This document shows positions 45,733-54,760 of a stretch of DNA of 64,000 nt, piece by piece. The stretch is taken from contig JALUXU010000005.1 of NCBI GenBank assembly GCA_027013225.1, forward strand, positions 35,915 to 99,914, read 5' to 3'. The notes beneath the pieces are model-generated. The model was given only the letters and a program-made list of their open reading frames with translations, was not told where the DNA came from and ran no database searches. The DNA is from Acidihalobacter sp. Its GTDB lineage: Bacteria > Pseudomonadota > Gammaproteobacteria > DSM-5130 > Acidihalobacteraceae. The position numbers and the translations under genes were made by a program. Each line of letters starts with the position of its first letter. The stretch's first letter is position 1.

Positions 45733-47454
45733 TCAGTCCAGACGCCAGCGGGTTTCGGCGAAGCGGTACAGGCGATGCCAGAAGAAGCGGTTGATGAGGA
45801 TGACATACAGCGACATGACGCCGACGCCCAGCGCGACCTTGTGCATCTGGCCGTGGGCAGTGGCCTCGGTGATGTAGGCGCCAAGGCCGGTGGCGATGAG
45901 GGTGTGGCTGCCCCAGCTCACTACTTCGGCGACGATGCTGGCATTCCAGGCGCCGCCCGAGGCGGTGATGGCGCCGGTGACGTAGGACTGGAACACTGCG
46001 GGCAGCAGCAGCCTGCGAAACCGCAGCCAGCCGCCGAGCCCGAGATTGCGCGCCGCCTCCTTGAGTTCCGTCGGGATGGCGGCCGCACCGCCGATCACGT
46101 TGAACAGGATATACCACTGGCTGCCGAGAATCATCAGCGGGCTGGTCCACACGTTGACGTCGAGATGATAACGAACGATCAGTACCACGACCAGCGGAAA
46201 CAGCAGATTGGCGGGGAATGCGGCCAGGAACTGGGCCAGGGGCTGCACCCGCCGCGCGAGGGCGGGGCGCAGACCTATCCATATGCCCACCGGCACCCAG
46301 ATCAAACTGGCGAGCAGTACCAGCACGAACACGCGGGCGGCGGTGATCAGTCCGTACAGGAACACCTGCCCTACGTCAGCCCAGCCGAAATCGGCGGGTA
46401 CCACCCGCCAGGCGGCGAGGGCGGCGGCCACGGCTGCGAGCAGGAACAGGCCGTTGACCAGATGATCCATGGCCGTCTGCGCACCGCCGGTGGGGCGGCG
46501 CGGGCGCGGCGGGCGCGACGCGAACAGGCGCAGGCTCAGTTCCCACACGGCGGCAGGCAGGGCGGCGGCGCGGCGCAGCAGGCGGGTGCGGCGCAAAAAA
46601 TCGAGCACCCGCGATTCGGGGCCGGGCTCGGCGGCGCTGGTGGCGTATTTGAACTTGTCCGCCCAGGCGACCAAGGGGCGGAACAGCAGGCTGTCGTAGA
46701 GCCAGATCACCACCAGCATGGTGAGGATCGCCCAGCCGATGGCGGCCAAATCACGGTCCTGTATCGCCAGCGCGATATAGGAACCCACGCCGGGCACCAT
46801 CACCTGGTGACCGCCCACGGTGATCGCCTCGGCGGCCACCACGAAGAACCAGCCGCCGGAAACCGACATCATGGTGTTCCAGATCAGCCCGGGCATGGCG
46901 AACGGCAGTTCCAGGCGCCAGAAGCGCTGCCAAGCGCCGAGCTGGTAGGCGGCGGCGGCCTCGTCGAGCTCGCGCGGCACGGTCTTGAGCGATTCGTACA
47001 GGCTGAAGGTCATGTTCCATGCCTGTGAGGTGAACACGGCGAAGATCACGGCCAGCTGCACGCCGATCAGGCTGCCCGGAAACAGGGCGATGAAACCGGT
47101 GACCGTGATCGTCAAGAAGCCGAGGATGGGCACCGACTGCAGCACGTCGAGGATCGGGATCAGGACGCGTTCGGCATAACGGTTCTTGGCCGCAAGGGTG
47201 GCGTAGCCCAGGGTGAACAGGATCGATAATATCAGCGCCGCGACCATGCGCAGCACCGTGTACAGGGCGTAGGCGGGCAGCGCGGCGGGATTCAGGCTCA
47301 GGGGCAGCGATTGACCGGGGTGGTAAGGGCCGCTCATGTGCTCCCCCGCCCAGGCGACGACGAACACCAGCCCCAGCACCAGTGGAAAGGCGACCAGGTC
47401 GCGCTGGTTGGGCAAGGGGAAGGAAATCAGCGGTTTCTTCTGAGACATCGGCAT
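45733..47454 (-). CDS. Fused double ABC permease (NitT/TauT-like)
   Basis: One polypeptide of about 573 aa carrying two binding-protein-dependent transport domains in tandem. Half 1 has the coupling loop ELDEAAAAYQLGAWQRFWRL followed by PFAMPGLIWNTMMSVSGGWFF; half 2 has ELKEAARNLGLGGWLRFRRL and PAVFQSYVTGAITASGGAWN. A Pro/Arg-rich linker (SRPPRPRRPTGG) joins them. The pair can form the whole membrane pore with two copies of the ATPase. The start is uncertain: ATG at 47454 or 47448, neither with a clear ribosome binding site. No periplasmic receptor gene is next to it. Confidence 0.85.
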   Translation of the reverse strand: MPMSQKKPLISFPLPNQRDLVAFPLVLGLVFVVAWAGEHMSGPYHPGQSLPLSLNPAALPAYALYTVLRMVAALILSILFTLGYATLAAKNRYAERVLIPILDVLQSVPILGFLTITVTGFIALFPGSLIGVQLAVIFAVFTSQAWNMTFSLYESLKTVPRELDEAAAAYQLGAWQRFWRLELPFAMPGLIWNTMMSVSGGWFFVVAAEAITVGGHQVMVPGVGSYIALAIQDRDLAAIGWAILTMLVVIWLYDSLLFRPLVAWADKFKYATSAAEPGPESRVLDFLRRTRLLRRAAALPAAVWELSLRLFASRPPRPRRPTGGAQTAMDHLVNGLFLLAAVAAALAAWRVVPADFGWADVGQVFLYGLITAARVFVLVLLASLIWVPVGIWIGLRPALARRVQPLAQFLAAFPANLLFPLVVVLIVRYHLDVNVWTSPLMILGSQWYILFNVIGGAAAIPTELKEAARNLGLGGWLRFRRLLLPAVFQSYVTGAITASGGAWNASIVAEVVSWGSHTLIATGLGAYITEATAHGQMHKVALGVGVMSLYVILINRFFWHRLYRFAETRWRLD

Positions 47455-47644
47455 CCAGGCATTCGGGGCTAAGGGTAGGATGGCGCGTATTATTCCAGAG
47501 AGTGGCTTCAATGGGGTAATGAATTGGGGCAGTTTGACTCGATGACTAAAATCCTTTTTTTCAGAATGCCTTAAAGGTTTTCTAGTATAGAAAAACGCCG
47601 ATCTTGATTGGCCTTTTATCAAATCCCATCAATGGCCGGATAAG

Positions 47645-48898
47645 CTATTGGCGAGAAGCGGTAAAACTCTCTTTGAGCCGGGCAATGGCTTCTATGCGGC
47701 GGCGGCGCAATGCATCCGCCAGCGCCTGGCCTGCCAGCCCTTCCGCCAGGAGAGGCTGAACGGAGACATCCCGCGAAGCTCTTAGCGCGGCCTCCAAATA
47801 ATCAGCCTGCGGATAGGGATCGTTTTCATGTCCCGGACGGCCGTGCGCATCGGCAATGCAGGCCAGCAGCACCCGCCCGAGGCGCTCTGGGCGGCGAAAG
47901 GCATCAAGCCGTTCCAGAAGCTCTAAAACCGTGACGGGACGCAATTGGCGGACGCGATGGATATTGCCATGTTCCCTTGCGACTAACACGGCGAGGTCAC
48001 GAAATTCCTTGGGTGTTTTGAGGCGCGCGCATACCTCGGCCGCCAATCGCGCGCCGCGTTGTTCGTGCCCATGATGATGGGGCCATTGCTCGGCGGGCGT
48101 AGTGCCTTTTCCGAGGTCGTGAAGCAAGGCGGCAAAACGCACTCTTGGATCGGGCGAGAGTCGGCATGCTTGATCGAGTACCCGCATGACGTGCTCACCG
48201 GTATCGACTTCGGGGTGATATTTGGGCGGCTGTGGAACCCCCCAAAGGCGATCCAGCTCGGGCAGAATACGTTTAAGGGCGCCGCATTCGCGCAAGGTTT
48301 CCACGAATGCGCGGGGAGCGGGTTCGGCCAAGGCGCGAACCATTTCCTGCCATACCCTTTCCGGCACGAGGGCATCCACTTCCCCGGCCTCGACCATCGC
48401 CCGCATCAGCTCCAGAGTCTCTTTTGCCACCCGAAACCCCAAAGGGGCGAGCTTGGCCATGAATCGGGCGACGCGCAGGATGCGCACCGGATCTTCGGCG
48501 AAAGCCGGTGAGACATGCCTTAAGAGGCGTCGCTCCAGATCTTGACGGCCGCCGAAAGGATCGATGATATGGCCGTTTTCATCTTCTGCCATGGCATTGA
48601 TGGTTATGTCCCTGCGGCGCAAGTCTTCTTCCAGGGTCACATCGGGGTCGGCATGGAAAACAAAGCCGTGATAGCCTGGGGCGGTTTTGCGTTCGGTGCG
48701 GGCAAGGGCATATTCCTCGTGAGTGACAGGATGCAAAAAAACCGGGAAGTCTTTGCCCACGGGAATGAAACCGGCAGCCCGCATGGCTTCAGGGGTGGCG
48801 CCGATCACCACCCAATCGCGTTCTTTCACGGCCAGGCCAAGCAGACTGTCGCGTACCGCACCGCCCACCAGATAGGCTTTCCCCGGTACAGAGCTCAT
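47645..48898 (-). CDS. cca: CCA-adding tRNA nucleotidyltransferase
   Basis: Adds or repairs the 3' CCA end of tRNAs. Start MSSVPGKAYLVGGAVRDSLLG (48898) overlaps the previous stop by ATGA, so the longer track start is dropped. Nucleotidyltransferase signature GGAVRD and ERDWVVIGATPEAM, RRDITINAMAEDENG near residue 105, and PVRILRVARFMAKL. An HD domain follows (HVMRVLDQACR, AALLHDLGKGTTP), as in the E. coli-type enzyme with extra phosphatase activity. 417 aa. Confidence 0.96.
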   Translation of the reverse strand: MSSVPGKAYLVGGAVRDSLLGLAVKERDWVVIGATPEAMRAAGFIPVGKDFPVFLHPVTHEEYALARTERKTAPGYHGFVFHADPDVTLEEDLRRRDITINAMAEDENGHIIDPFGGRQDLERRLLRHVSPAFAEDPVRILRVARFMAKLAPLGFRVAKETLELMRAMVEAGEVDALVPERVWQEMVRALAEPAPRAFVETLRECGALKRILPELDRLWGVPQPPKYHPEVDTGEHVMRVLDQACRLSPDPRVRFAALLHDLGKGTTPAEQWPHHHGHEQRGARLAAEVCARLKTPKEFRDLAVLVAREHGNIHRVRQLRPVTVLELLERLDAFRRPERLGRVLLACIADAHGRPGHENDPYPQADYLEAALRASRDVSVQPLLAEGLAGQALADALRRRRIEAIARLKESFTASRQ

Positions 48899-49851
48899 GT
48901 TCGCCGCGCCTGTTCGCGAAGGCGTTGCAGCCTGTCTTCCCAGTCTTCGCCGCCGAGGTAGAGAGGCGCAATGGATTCCAATGCTGTCGGACATGTTGAA
49001 ACGCCTTCAGGACAAATGCTGTCCTTTTGCAAGGAACGATAATTGTCGAGGGAAAAAGGCTTGCCGGGAAAATATTCCAGTATGGAGGCCTGCAGCCGCG
49101 ACATCCAGTCGGGAAGCGGCACGATAAGCCGTTTCACACCAATGAGGCCTGCGGTGTAATGCACCAGCTCTTCCAGCGTATAAATCCGCGGCCCGCAAAG
49201 ATCCAGGCGCTCGCCGAAGGAGTTTTGGTCTTCGAGTGCGAAGTGAAAAGCATTTGCTACGTCGCCTACGTAGACCGGTTGAAAGCGGGCCTTGGCGCAT
49301 GCCAGGGGGAACACGCCTGGAACTACCCTCAGTAGCTTGGCAAAGCGGTTGAGAAAGCTGTCGCCCGGTCCGAAGATGACCGATGGACGAAAGCTGGTGA
49401 CGGCCAGGTTGTCGCCCGCCATGAGGTGCACCAGCTTCTCGCCCTCGGCCTTGGTGCGTAGATAAAAGCTCGTTTCTGGGGTATCTTCTGCGCCCAGTGC
49501 GCTCATGTGCAACAGGCGGTGCACGCCTTTGGCGTGACAGGTATCCACGATCTTGCGCGGCAGATCGACATGCACGCGGCGAAAGCCGCTTCCGTCATGC
49601 CCGCGTTCGTTGAGTATGCCCACCAGATTGATAACGGCCTGGCAATCGGCAAAGAGCGATCCCAGCGTGCGCTCTTCATGGATATCGGCTTCGATGAGTT
49701 CCAGATTGGGTAGAACTTGCAGATCGCGGTGGCGAAAAGCGTGACGCGTGGGAATGCGTAAATTATAACCTGCCCGCGCCAAACGGGGCGCCAGATGCCG
49801 ACCAACGAAGCCGGTGCCGCCGACAATACAAATCTTATGAATGCGAGTCAA
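48895..49851 (-). CDS. NAD(P)-binding epimerase-like protein, NDUFA9 family
   Basis: Atypical short-chain dehydrogenase. I start at TTG 49851, six bases behind a perfect AGGAGG, giving (M)TRIHKICIVGGTGFVGRHLAPRLARAGYN with the Rossmann motif GGTGFVG. HMSALGAEDTPETSFYLRTKAEGE (Tyr-x3-Lys site: YLRTK) and SVIFGPGDSFLNRF follow. The closest family is the complex I NDUFA9 subunit-like group, widespread in proteobacteria beside cca; its exact reaction is unknown. 318 aa. Translationally coupled to cca. Confidence 0.85.
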   Translation of the reverse strand: MTRIHKICIVGGTGFVGRHLAPRLARAGYNLRIPTRHAFRHRDLQVLPNLELIEADIHEERTLGSLFADCQAVINLVGILNERGHDGSGFRRVHVDLPRKIVDTCHAKGVHRLLHMSALGAEDTPETSFYLRTKAEGEKLVHLMAGDNLAVTSFRPSVIFGPGDSFLNRFAKLLRVVPGVFPLACAKARFQPVYVGDVANAFHFALEDQNSFGERLDLCGPRIYTLEELVHYTAGLIGVKRLIVPLPDWMSRLQASILEYFPGKPFSLDNYRSLQKDSICPEGVSTCPTALESIAPLYLGGEDWEDRLQRLREQARRT

Positions 49852-49922
49852 AAAAACCTCCTGCGCGAATTGCAACCACATATGTTTTGCGACGATTCTA
49901 CTCGAGCCGGTACAAAAGCGGC

Positions 49923-51263
49923 ATGGATTTCATGACAGTGATGCCTGTCTTTGAATCGCATCGCGCACTGGCGCGCGAAAAACGCCTTTTCTTGCTGGCG
50001 GCATCGGCTTTGTTTATTTATGCCCTGATGGTTCCCATGGGGTGGGCAACCGAAACCTCTGAAAAAATCATCGCTATCCGCTTCGTCGGCAACAAGATTA
50101 CCCGCGATTCCGTGTTGCGCCAGCAGTTAACCATTCACGTCGGTCAGCCTTTCAACGCCGCCCAGGTGGCGGCTTCACGCCAGGCCATCATGAATCTGGG
50201 CTTGTTCAGTTCGGTCAGCGACAGCGTCAAACACACTCCCAAGGGAGTGATTATTACTTTCATAGTGCATGAAAAAATCTATACCTGGGGGTATCCGTTG
50301 CTCAGCCGGGACATCAATGGGAATATAAGTTACGGCGGGCAAATTCAGTCCGACAACCTGTTCGGCCTCGATCAGACGCTCAAACTCGTCATCAAACGTA
50401 ACCGGCCGACAAACGGCGGCGATCAATTACAGGAAACGCTGAGCTATCTAGCTCCACGCATCAGCGGCTCTCCCTATAACATCGATACGAACCTGACTCA
50501 GACGAGCCAGCCGCAACTCAGTTTGGGGGAGGGCGGCGATCAGGGTGATTACAGCCAGCGCACGCGCTCTCTCGGCGTGACCATAAGCCGTTGGCTGTTC
50601 CGCCAGGGGCCCAGCACTGGATGGAGCGGCTCGTTGGGCTGGTCGCTGTCCGCCACCCACTACCAGTGGCTTTCAGGGACGAAGGGATTGGCGCAAAACA
50701 GCCGCAGCAGCGGCTTTTCCGTGGGCGCCTCTTATACCGATGTTGATTTGCATGCGTATAGCTATCGAAGCGGCGAAGCCTTTGGAACGAGCTTTGGTTT
50801 TGGCGCGACCCGCCGCGTGCGCACTTATCCACAACTATCCTTAAGCGCTTACCTGCGCCGCTATCGGCGGTTGTCCACCCCGCTGACCAATCTCAACTAT
50901 CGCCTGCAGGCGGGGGTCGCCTGGCAAAGCAGCGCTTTAGGGCCGGCTTATTCCTTGGGGGGGGGAAATTCATTACGCGGCTACCAAAGCGGCTCGATAG
51001 AAGGGGATGCCTTCTTTCTAGCAAATGTCGAATATCTGCGGCCGATTTTCAACCAAACCCGCGTACGTGGCGTGGTTTTCATGGATGCGGGCAATGCCTG
51101 GCCATTGCAGGCGATTCGCCCCTGGAATCTGTATTCGGATATCGGACTTGGCCTGCGCATCGCCATCCCCTGGCTGGTTAAAGTCGATCTGCGAATGGAT
51201 TGTGCCTACGCGGTCGGGCAGCGACGCTACCGATGCTATTTCGGCACCCATAACATGTTCTGA
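49923..51263 (+). CDS. Single-POTRA Omp85-family outer membrane protein (BamA/TamA-like)
   Basis: Outer membrane beta-barrel with an N-terminal signal segment (RLFLLAASALFIYALMVPMGWAT), one POTRA domain at about residues 45-120 (IIAIRFVGNKITRDSVLRQQL, LGLFSSVSDSVKHTPKGVIITFIVHEK) and a 16-strand-like barrel. It has the Omp85 signature GGGNSLRGYQSGSIEGDAF and the closing FMDAGNAWPL. With about 446 aa and one POTRA it is shorter than BamA (five POTRA) or TamA (three). The first ATG (49923) is preferred over the track's TTG, but two more ATGs follow within 20 bases. Role could be insertion or secretion of outer membrane proteins. Confidence 0.82.
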   Translation: MDFMTVMPVFESHRALAREKRLFLLAASALFIYALMVPMGWATETSEKIIAIRFVGNKITRDSVLRQQLTIHVGQPFNAAQVAASRQAIMNLGLFSSVSDSVKHTPKGVIITFIVHEKIYTWGYPLLSRDINGNISYGGQIQSDNLFGLDQTLKLVIKRNRPTNGGDQLQETLSYLAPRISGSPYNIDTNLTQTSQPQLSLGEGGDQGDYSQRTRSLGVTISRWLFRQGPSTGWSGSLGWSLSATHYQWLSGTKGLAQNSRSSGFSVGASYTDVDLHAYSYRSGEAFGTSFGFGATRRVRTYPQLSLSAYLRRYRRLSTPLTNLNYRLQAGVAWQSSALGPAYSLGGGNSLRGYQSGSIEGDAFFLANVEYLRPIFNQTRVRGVVFMDAGNAWPLQAIRPWNLYSDIGLGLRIAIPWLVKVDLRMDCAYAVGQRRYRCYFGTHNMF

Positions 51264-51291
51264 AGCATGCTTGCAGGCTTTCCTAAGGCGC

Positions 51292-52656
51292 CTATAAGCT
51301 GAACAGAAGCAAGGTGGCGAGTCCCAAGAAACTGGCATATCCAATTACATCGGTGAAGGTGGTGAGAATCACGCTGCCGGCGATGGCCGGATCGATACGC
51401 ATGCGTTTCAGCACCAGGGGAATGGCAACGCCGACCAGAGCCGCCACGCCAAGATTGAGGACCATGGCCAGCGCGATGATGCCGGCAATGCGGTAATTGT
51501 TGAACCAGATGATGGTGATCAGGGCGACGACCACGGCCCACAGCAGTCCGTTAAGCACTCCGACGGCGATTTCCTTGCTGAATATCCAGCGAAGATTTCC
51601 GCTCGCCACTTGCTCAAGCGCGAGGCCGCGCACCACGAGGGTCAGCGTCTGGCTGCCGGCGATACCGCCCATGCTGGCGACGATGGGCATGAGCACCGCC
51701 AATTCTACCGATTTTTCGATCGTACCCTGAAACAGACCGATGACCCAGGCTGCGAGAAAGGCGGTGAGAAGATTGATCCCAAGCCAGAGAGCGCGTCGCC
51801 GGGAACTGGGCAGAACAGGGGCGAAGATGTCCTCATCCTCGCTCAATCCAGCGCGACCCATGACGGAATGATCGGCTTCTTCACGGATCACGTCGACCAC
51901 ATCGTCGATAGTGATGCGTCCGAGTAATTTGCCATTGGCATCAACCACGGGGGCGGAGACCAAATCCCGATCCTGGAACAGTTTGGCGACTTCCGCGGCA
52001 GAGGTCTCGGCGGGAATGCCCTCGATGTCGTGGCGCATGACCTCGGCCACGGTATGATCCGGATCATTGAGCACCAGCGCCGCCAGCGGCAGCAACCCAA
52101 GGTACTTGTCGTAGCGGTTGACCACGAACAGGGAGTCGGTGCCTTCGGGCAGGGCGCCGCGGCGGCGCAGATAACGCAACACCACGTCCAGCGTGACTTC
52201 GCCACGCACCGTGACCACGTCGGTGTCCATCAGGCCGCCGGCGGTGTCCTCCGGATAGGACAGCACGGCTTCCAGGCGCTGCAGGCGCTGGCGGTCCATG
52301 CTTTTGAGCACTTCTTCCAGTACCGCTTCGGGCAGTTCCTGCACCAGATCAGCCAGGTCGTCAACTTCGAGGTTTTCGGTGGCCTGGATGATTTTCTGGG
52401 CATCCATGTCGCGGATCAGGGTTTGACGCACTTCCTCGCCCAGATGAACGAGCACTTCACCCTCGTTTTCGGGCACGACGAGTTCCCAGGCCAGTTTGCG
52501 CTGCGTTGGAGGGAGCGATTCGAGCAGACGTGCGATTTCAGCTGGATGGAGGGCGTTCAGCAGGCGTTTTGCTTCCTTGATTTTCCCGCCTTGCAGGCTT
52601 TTTTCGAAAATCTCCAGCGGGGTCGAAGGTGCTTGTTGCGATGCGCTATAAGGCAT
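51292..52656 (-). CDS. mgtE: Magnesium transporter MgtE
   Basis: Mg2+ channel. Starts at MPYSASQQAPSTPLEIF (52656) with AGGA nine bases upstream. Order: N-domain of alpha-helical repeats (LNALHPAEIARLLESLPPTQRKLAWELV), tandem CBS domains (DTDVVTVRGEVTLDVVLRYLRRRG; VVDANGKLLGRITIDDVVDVI) and five C-terminal helices with LMPIVASMGGIAGSQTLTLVVRGLALEQV, the MgtE pore signature. 454 aa. In related genomes it often follows ptsI; here it follows ptsH by about 160 bases. Confidence 0.95.
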   Translation of the reverse strand: MPYSASQQAPSTPLEIFEKSLQGGKIKEAKRLLNALHPAEIARLLESLPPTQRKLAWELVVPENEGEVLVHLGEEVRQTLIRDMDAQKIIQATENLEVDDLADLVQELPEAVLEEVLKSMDRQRLQRLEAVLSYPEDTAGGLMDTDVVTVRGEVTLDVVLRYLRRRGALPEGTDSLFVVNRYDKYLGLLPLAALVLNDPDHTVAEVMRHDIEGIPAETSAAEVAKLFQDRDLVSAPVVDANGKLLGRITIDDVVDVIREEADHSVMGRAGLSEDEDIFAPVLPSSRRRALWLGINLLTAFLAAWVIGLFQGTIEKSVELAVLMPIVASMGGIAGSQTLTLVVRGLALEQVASGNLRWIFSKEIAVGVLNGLLWAVVVALITIIWFNNYRIAGIIALAMVLNLGVAALVGVAIPLVLKRMRIDPAIAGSVILTTFTDVIGYASFLGLATLLLFSL

Positions 52657-52819
52657 GGGGTAAATCCTGGATATAAAGACAAAATTATACAAAAGCCGCC
52701 GCTACCGCCGGGCACCTTTCGGGTTTGGAATGACTGTTTCCTGCGTGGCGTGATGATCGAGCCGAGAGGGCTCAAGATCGCAGAGATCGGATGAATTCGT
52801 CGGCCTCGTTCTGGAGCTT

Positions 52820-53092
52820 TCAGCTGTCTTCGCCAAAACGTTCGGCGATCAATTCGCTCAAGGCGTCGAGGGCGGCAGCGGCATCCTTCCCCCGGGCATG
52901 GAGTGTGATTCGCTTACCTTGCGAGGCGGCCAGCATCATCAGCCCCATGATGCTTTTGCCGTTCACGCACATCCTTTCACACTCTACTTCGATGTGCGCG
53001 GAAAAACGGGATGCCAGATTGACGAATCGTGCCGCCGCGCGAGCATGCAATCCCAGACGGTTGACAATTTCTGCTTCACGCGAGAGGGTCAT
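52820..53092 (-). CDS. ptsH: Phosphocarrier protein HPr
   Basis: Small PTS phosphotransfer protein of 90 aa. The EI-phosphorylated histidine lies in NRLGLHARAAARFV (His16), and the regulatory serine region is GKSIMGLMMLAASQG (Ser47), the site used by HPr kinase where present. It lies ten bases after manX. No ptsI follows, so the phosphoryl donor must come from elsewhere or HPr works mainly through Ser phosphorylation. Confidence 0.94.
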   Translation of the reverse strand: MTLSREAEIVNRLGLHARAAARFVNLASRFSAHIEVECERMCVNGKSIMGLMMLAASQGKRITLHARGKDAAAALDALSELIAERFGEDS

Positions 53093-53102
53093 GGCTGTCC
53101 AA

Positions 53103-53519
53103 TCAACCGAGCTCGGATTTGAAGCCCGGGGGCTGCTGACAGTCGAAGACGCCTTCGTGGCCCGCGGACAGGGCTTTTTGGCTCAAGATGTCGAGCGGGA
53201 GCGTGGGGTAATTCAATATCCGGATCAGCATCGGCAGATTAAGGCCGGCGAGTATGCGCACATGAGGCCATTGCTTGAGACGGCAGGCGATGTTGCCCGG
53301 CGTCGAACCGAATATGTCGGTCAACACGAGTACCCCGTCTCCCTGATCGATCTGACGGCAAAGGGACGCCGCCTGATCGTAAAGGCGATCAGGATCGGCG
53401 GCGGGATAGACGGCGAGCCGGGCCACAGGAAGCGGCAAGGAGCCGAGCATTTGTTCGGCGGTATTCGCCAAGTCTTCGCCGATATTGCCGTGAGTGATGA
53501 GCAAGATGCCGACTGACAT
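53103..53519 (-). CDS. manX: PTS EIIA component of the mannose family
   Basis: Cytoplasmic EIIA-Man domain protein, 138 aa: MSVGILLITHGNIGEDLANTAEQMLG with phosphorylatable His10, and VLVLTDIFGSTPGNIACRL. No EIIB, EIIC or EIID is encoded nearby, so it is most likely a regulatory PTS protein rather than part of a sugar importer. Upstream gene of a manX-ptsH pair. Confidence 0.88.
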   Translation of the reverse strand: MSVGILLITHGNIGEDLANTAEQMLGSLPLPVARLAVYPAADPDRLYDQAASLCRQIDQGDGVLVLTDIFGSTPGNIACRLKQWPHVRILAGLNLPMLIRILNYPTLPLDILSQKALSAGHEGVFDCQQPPGFKSELG

Positions 53520-53649
53520 GGAATGAAGAGCCTACCCCCAATCAATTGCGATAACAAGAAGGCTTTGAAAAACGGCACACGCCAACCATGCCGGCGGATT
53601 GCGCGGCAGGATTTCTAGGTATCCGAGATCGTTTTAGCGACAATCAACT

Positions 53650-54126
53650 CTACCAGCGGAACTTGTCCCACAACTCGGGATGCGCCCAGTGGCGGGCGTT
53701 GAGCCACTCGGGCGTGCGTTTGTAGTCGTAGAGATCGAAATGATAAAGCGCTGGCAGGCCGGCTTGGGGGTAATGGCCGAGGGGCCTTAGCCCAAGTGCC
53801 AGCATGCGTTCGGCCGGCCAAGTGAGCGAGTCGGCAACGCAGTAGAGGGTCTCGCAAAGCTGGTCACGAAGGCGGGCAATGAGTATTTCCATCTGGCGTG
53901 GCGGCAGCGAATCCATTGAATCTATGAGCAAAGCCAGGCGTTGGCGCGGCATGTCTTGCCAGTCGTCAAGCAGCTCGCCCGGTTTGCGATGGATCAGTTC
54001 TGTCTGTCCGGCGAGCCGTTCGTACAGGGGATGCGCCGCGGGCGCCACCAATAACGTCGAGCAAGGGGCGAGATCCAGGGCGACACGGGTCAGATCATCG
54101 AGGGGGGCGGGTTGATGAATATCCAT
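53650..54126 (-). CDS. Conserved hypothetical protein (possibly DUF6231-like)
   Basis: 158 aa, soluble, no signal peptide. The segment RLALLIDSMDSLPPRQMEILIARLRDQLCETLYCVADS resembles a Rossmann-like strand-helix pattern, and the C-terminus is aromatic (YHFDLYDYKRTPEWLNARHWAHPELWDKFRW). It reminds me of a short conserved gammaproteobacterial family, but I cannot assign a function. It lies 130 bases upstream of manX on the same strand and divergent from the cNMP-binding gene. Confidence 0.65.
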   Translation of the reverse strand: MDIHQPAPLDDLTRVALDLAPCSTLLVAPAAHPLYERLAGQTELIHRKPGELLDDWQDMPRQRLALLIDSMDSLPPRQMEILIARLRDQLCETLYCVADSLTWPAERMLALGLRPLGHYPQAGLPALYHFDLYDYKRTPEWLNARHWAHPELWDKFRW

Positions 54127-54204
54127 TTTGTTAAGGGTCGATTGGTCAATCCAGTCACCTGATATACTTTAACGTGTCTTTAGGTGTGAATTGGAGCATG
54201 AGTA

Positions 54205-54696
54205 ATGCCGGAAAAAGTCGAGGATCTAGCCGCATTTCTGAATGAGCAGGGTTTATGCGCTTCATTGACGCGCAAGGAGGTCGAAACTATTCTCGAATAC
54301 ACTGAGGAGGTGTATTACGACCGCAATCAGGTCATCATGGATATTGGCGAAGTGGGCAACGCCTTGTTCATTGTCATCGAAGGCGAGGCCGCCTTGTTCC
54401 ATGAAAACGAGCAAGGCACAGAAACCGAGGTCGGTCGTTTTCATCAAGGCGAATTCATGGGCGAGATGTCCTTTTTCGATAAAAAGCCGCGTCTGGTCCG
54501 TATGAGAGCGATGCGTGATTGCACGCGCTTGTTGAAGTTGAGCCGCAATATGTATGAGAGGCTGCGGGTGGAGCATCCTTTCATTACGGTGAATCTATTG
54601 GAGTTTGCCATTGTCAGCCTGGATCATCTCATTCGTCAGATGAGCACGGAAGTCACCGTGTTGACAGATTATTATTTCGCCCCGGGAAAGAAATAA
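54205..54696 (+). CDS. Cyclic-nucleotide-binding domain protein
   Basis: 163 aa consisting essentially of one cNMP-binding fold: YYDRNQVIMDIGEVGNALFIVIEGEAALFHENEQGTETEVGRFHQGEFMGEMSFFDKKPRLVRMRAM. The phosphate-binding cassette region GEFMGEMSFFDKKPRLVRMRA has Arg residues near the usual ligand position, but the canonical GELALL..RAA is not kept, so nucleotide binding is uncertain. No DNA-binding domain follows, hence not a CRP-type regulator. GGAG nine bases upstream of the ATG. Confidence 0.8.
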   Translation: MPEKVEDLAAFLNEQGLCASLTRKEVETILEYTEEVYYDRNQVIMDIGEVGNALFIVIEGEAALFHENEQGTETEVGRFHQGEFMGEMSFFDKKPRLVRMRAMRDCTRLLKLSRNMYERLRVEHPFITVNLLEFAIVSLDHLIRQMSTEVTVLTDYYFAPGKK

Positions 54697-54760
54697 CTGC
54701 CCTCCGGTTGATTTTCGTGGAATCTGCTTGGGTGGGGCGAAGGGCGGCGCGGACGCGGGT

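Noticed and set aside
47577-47596. Short inverted repeat GTTTTCTA-gta-TAGAAAAAC upstream of the permease operon
   Set aside because: Could be an operator, but short and imperfect; no matching motif known and no second copy seen.
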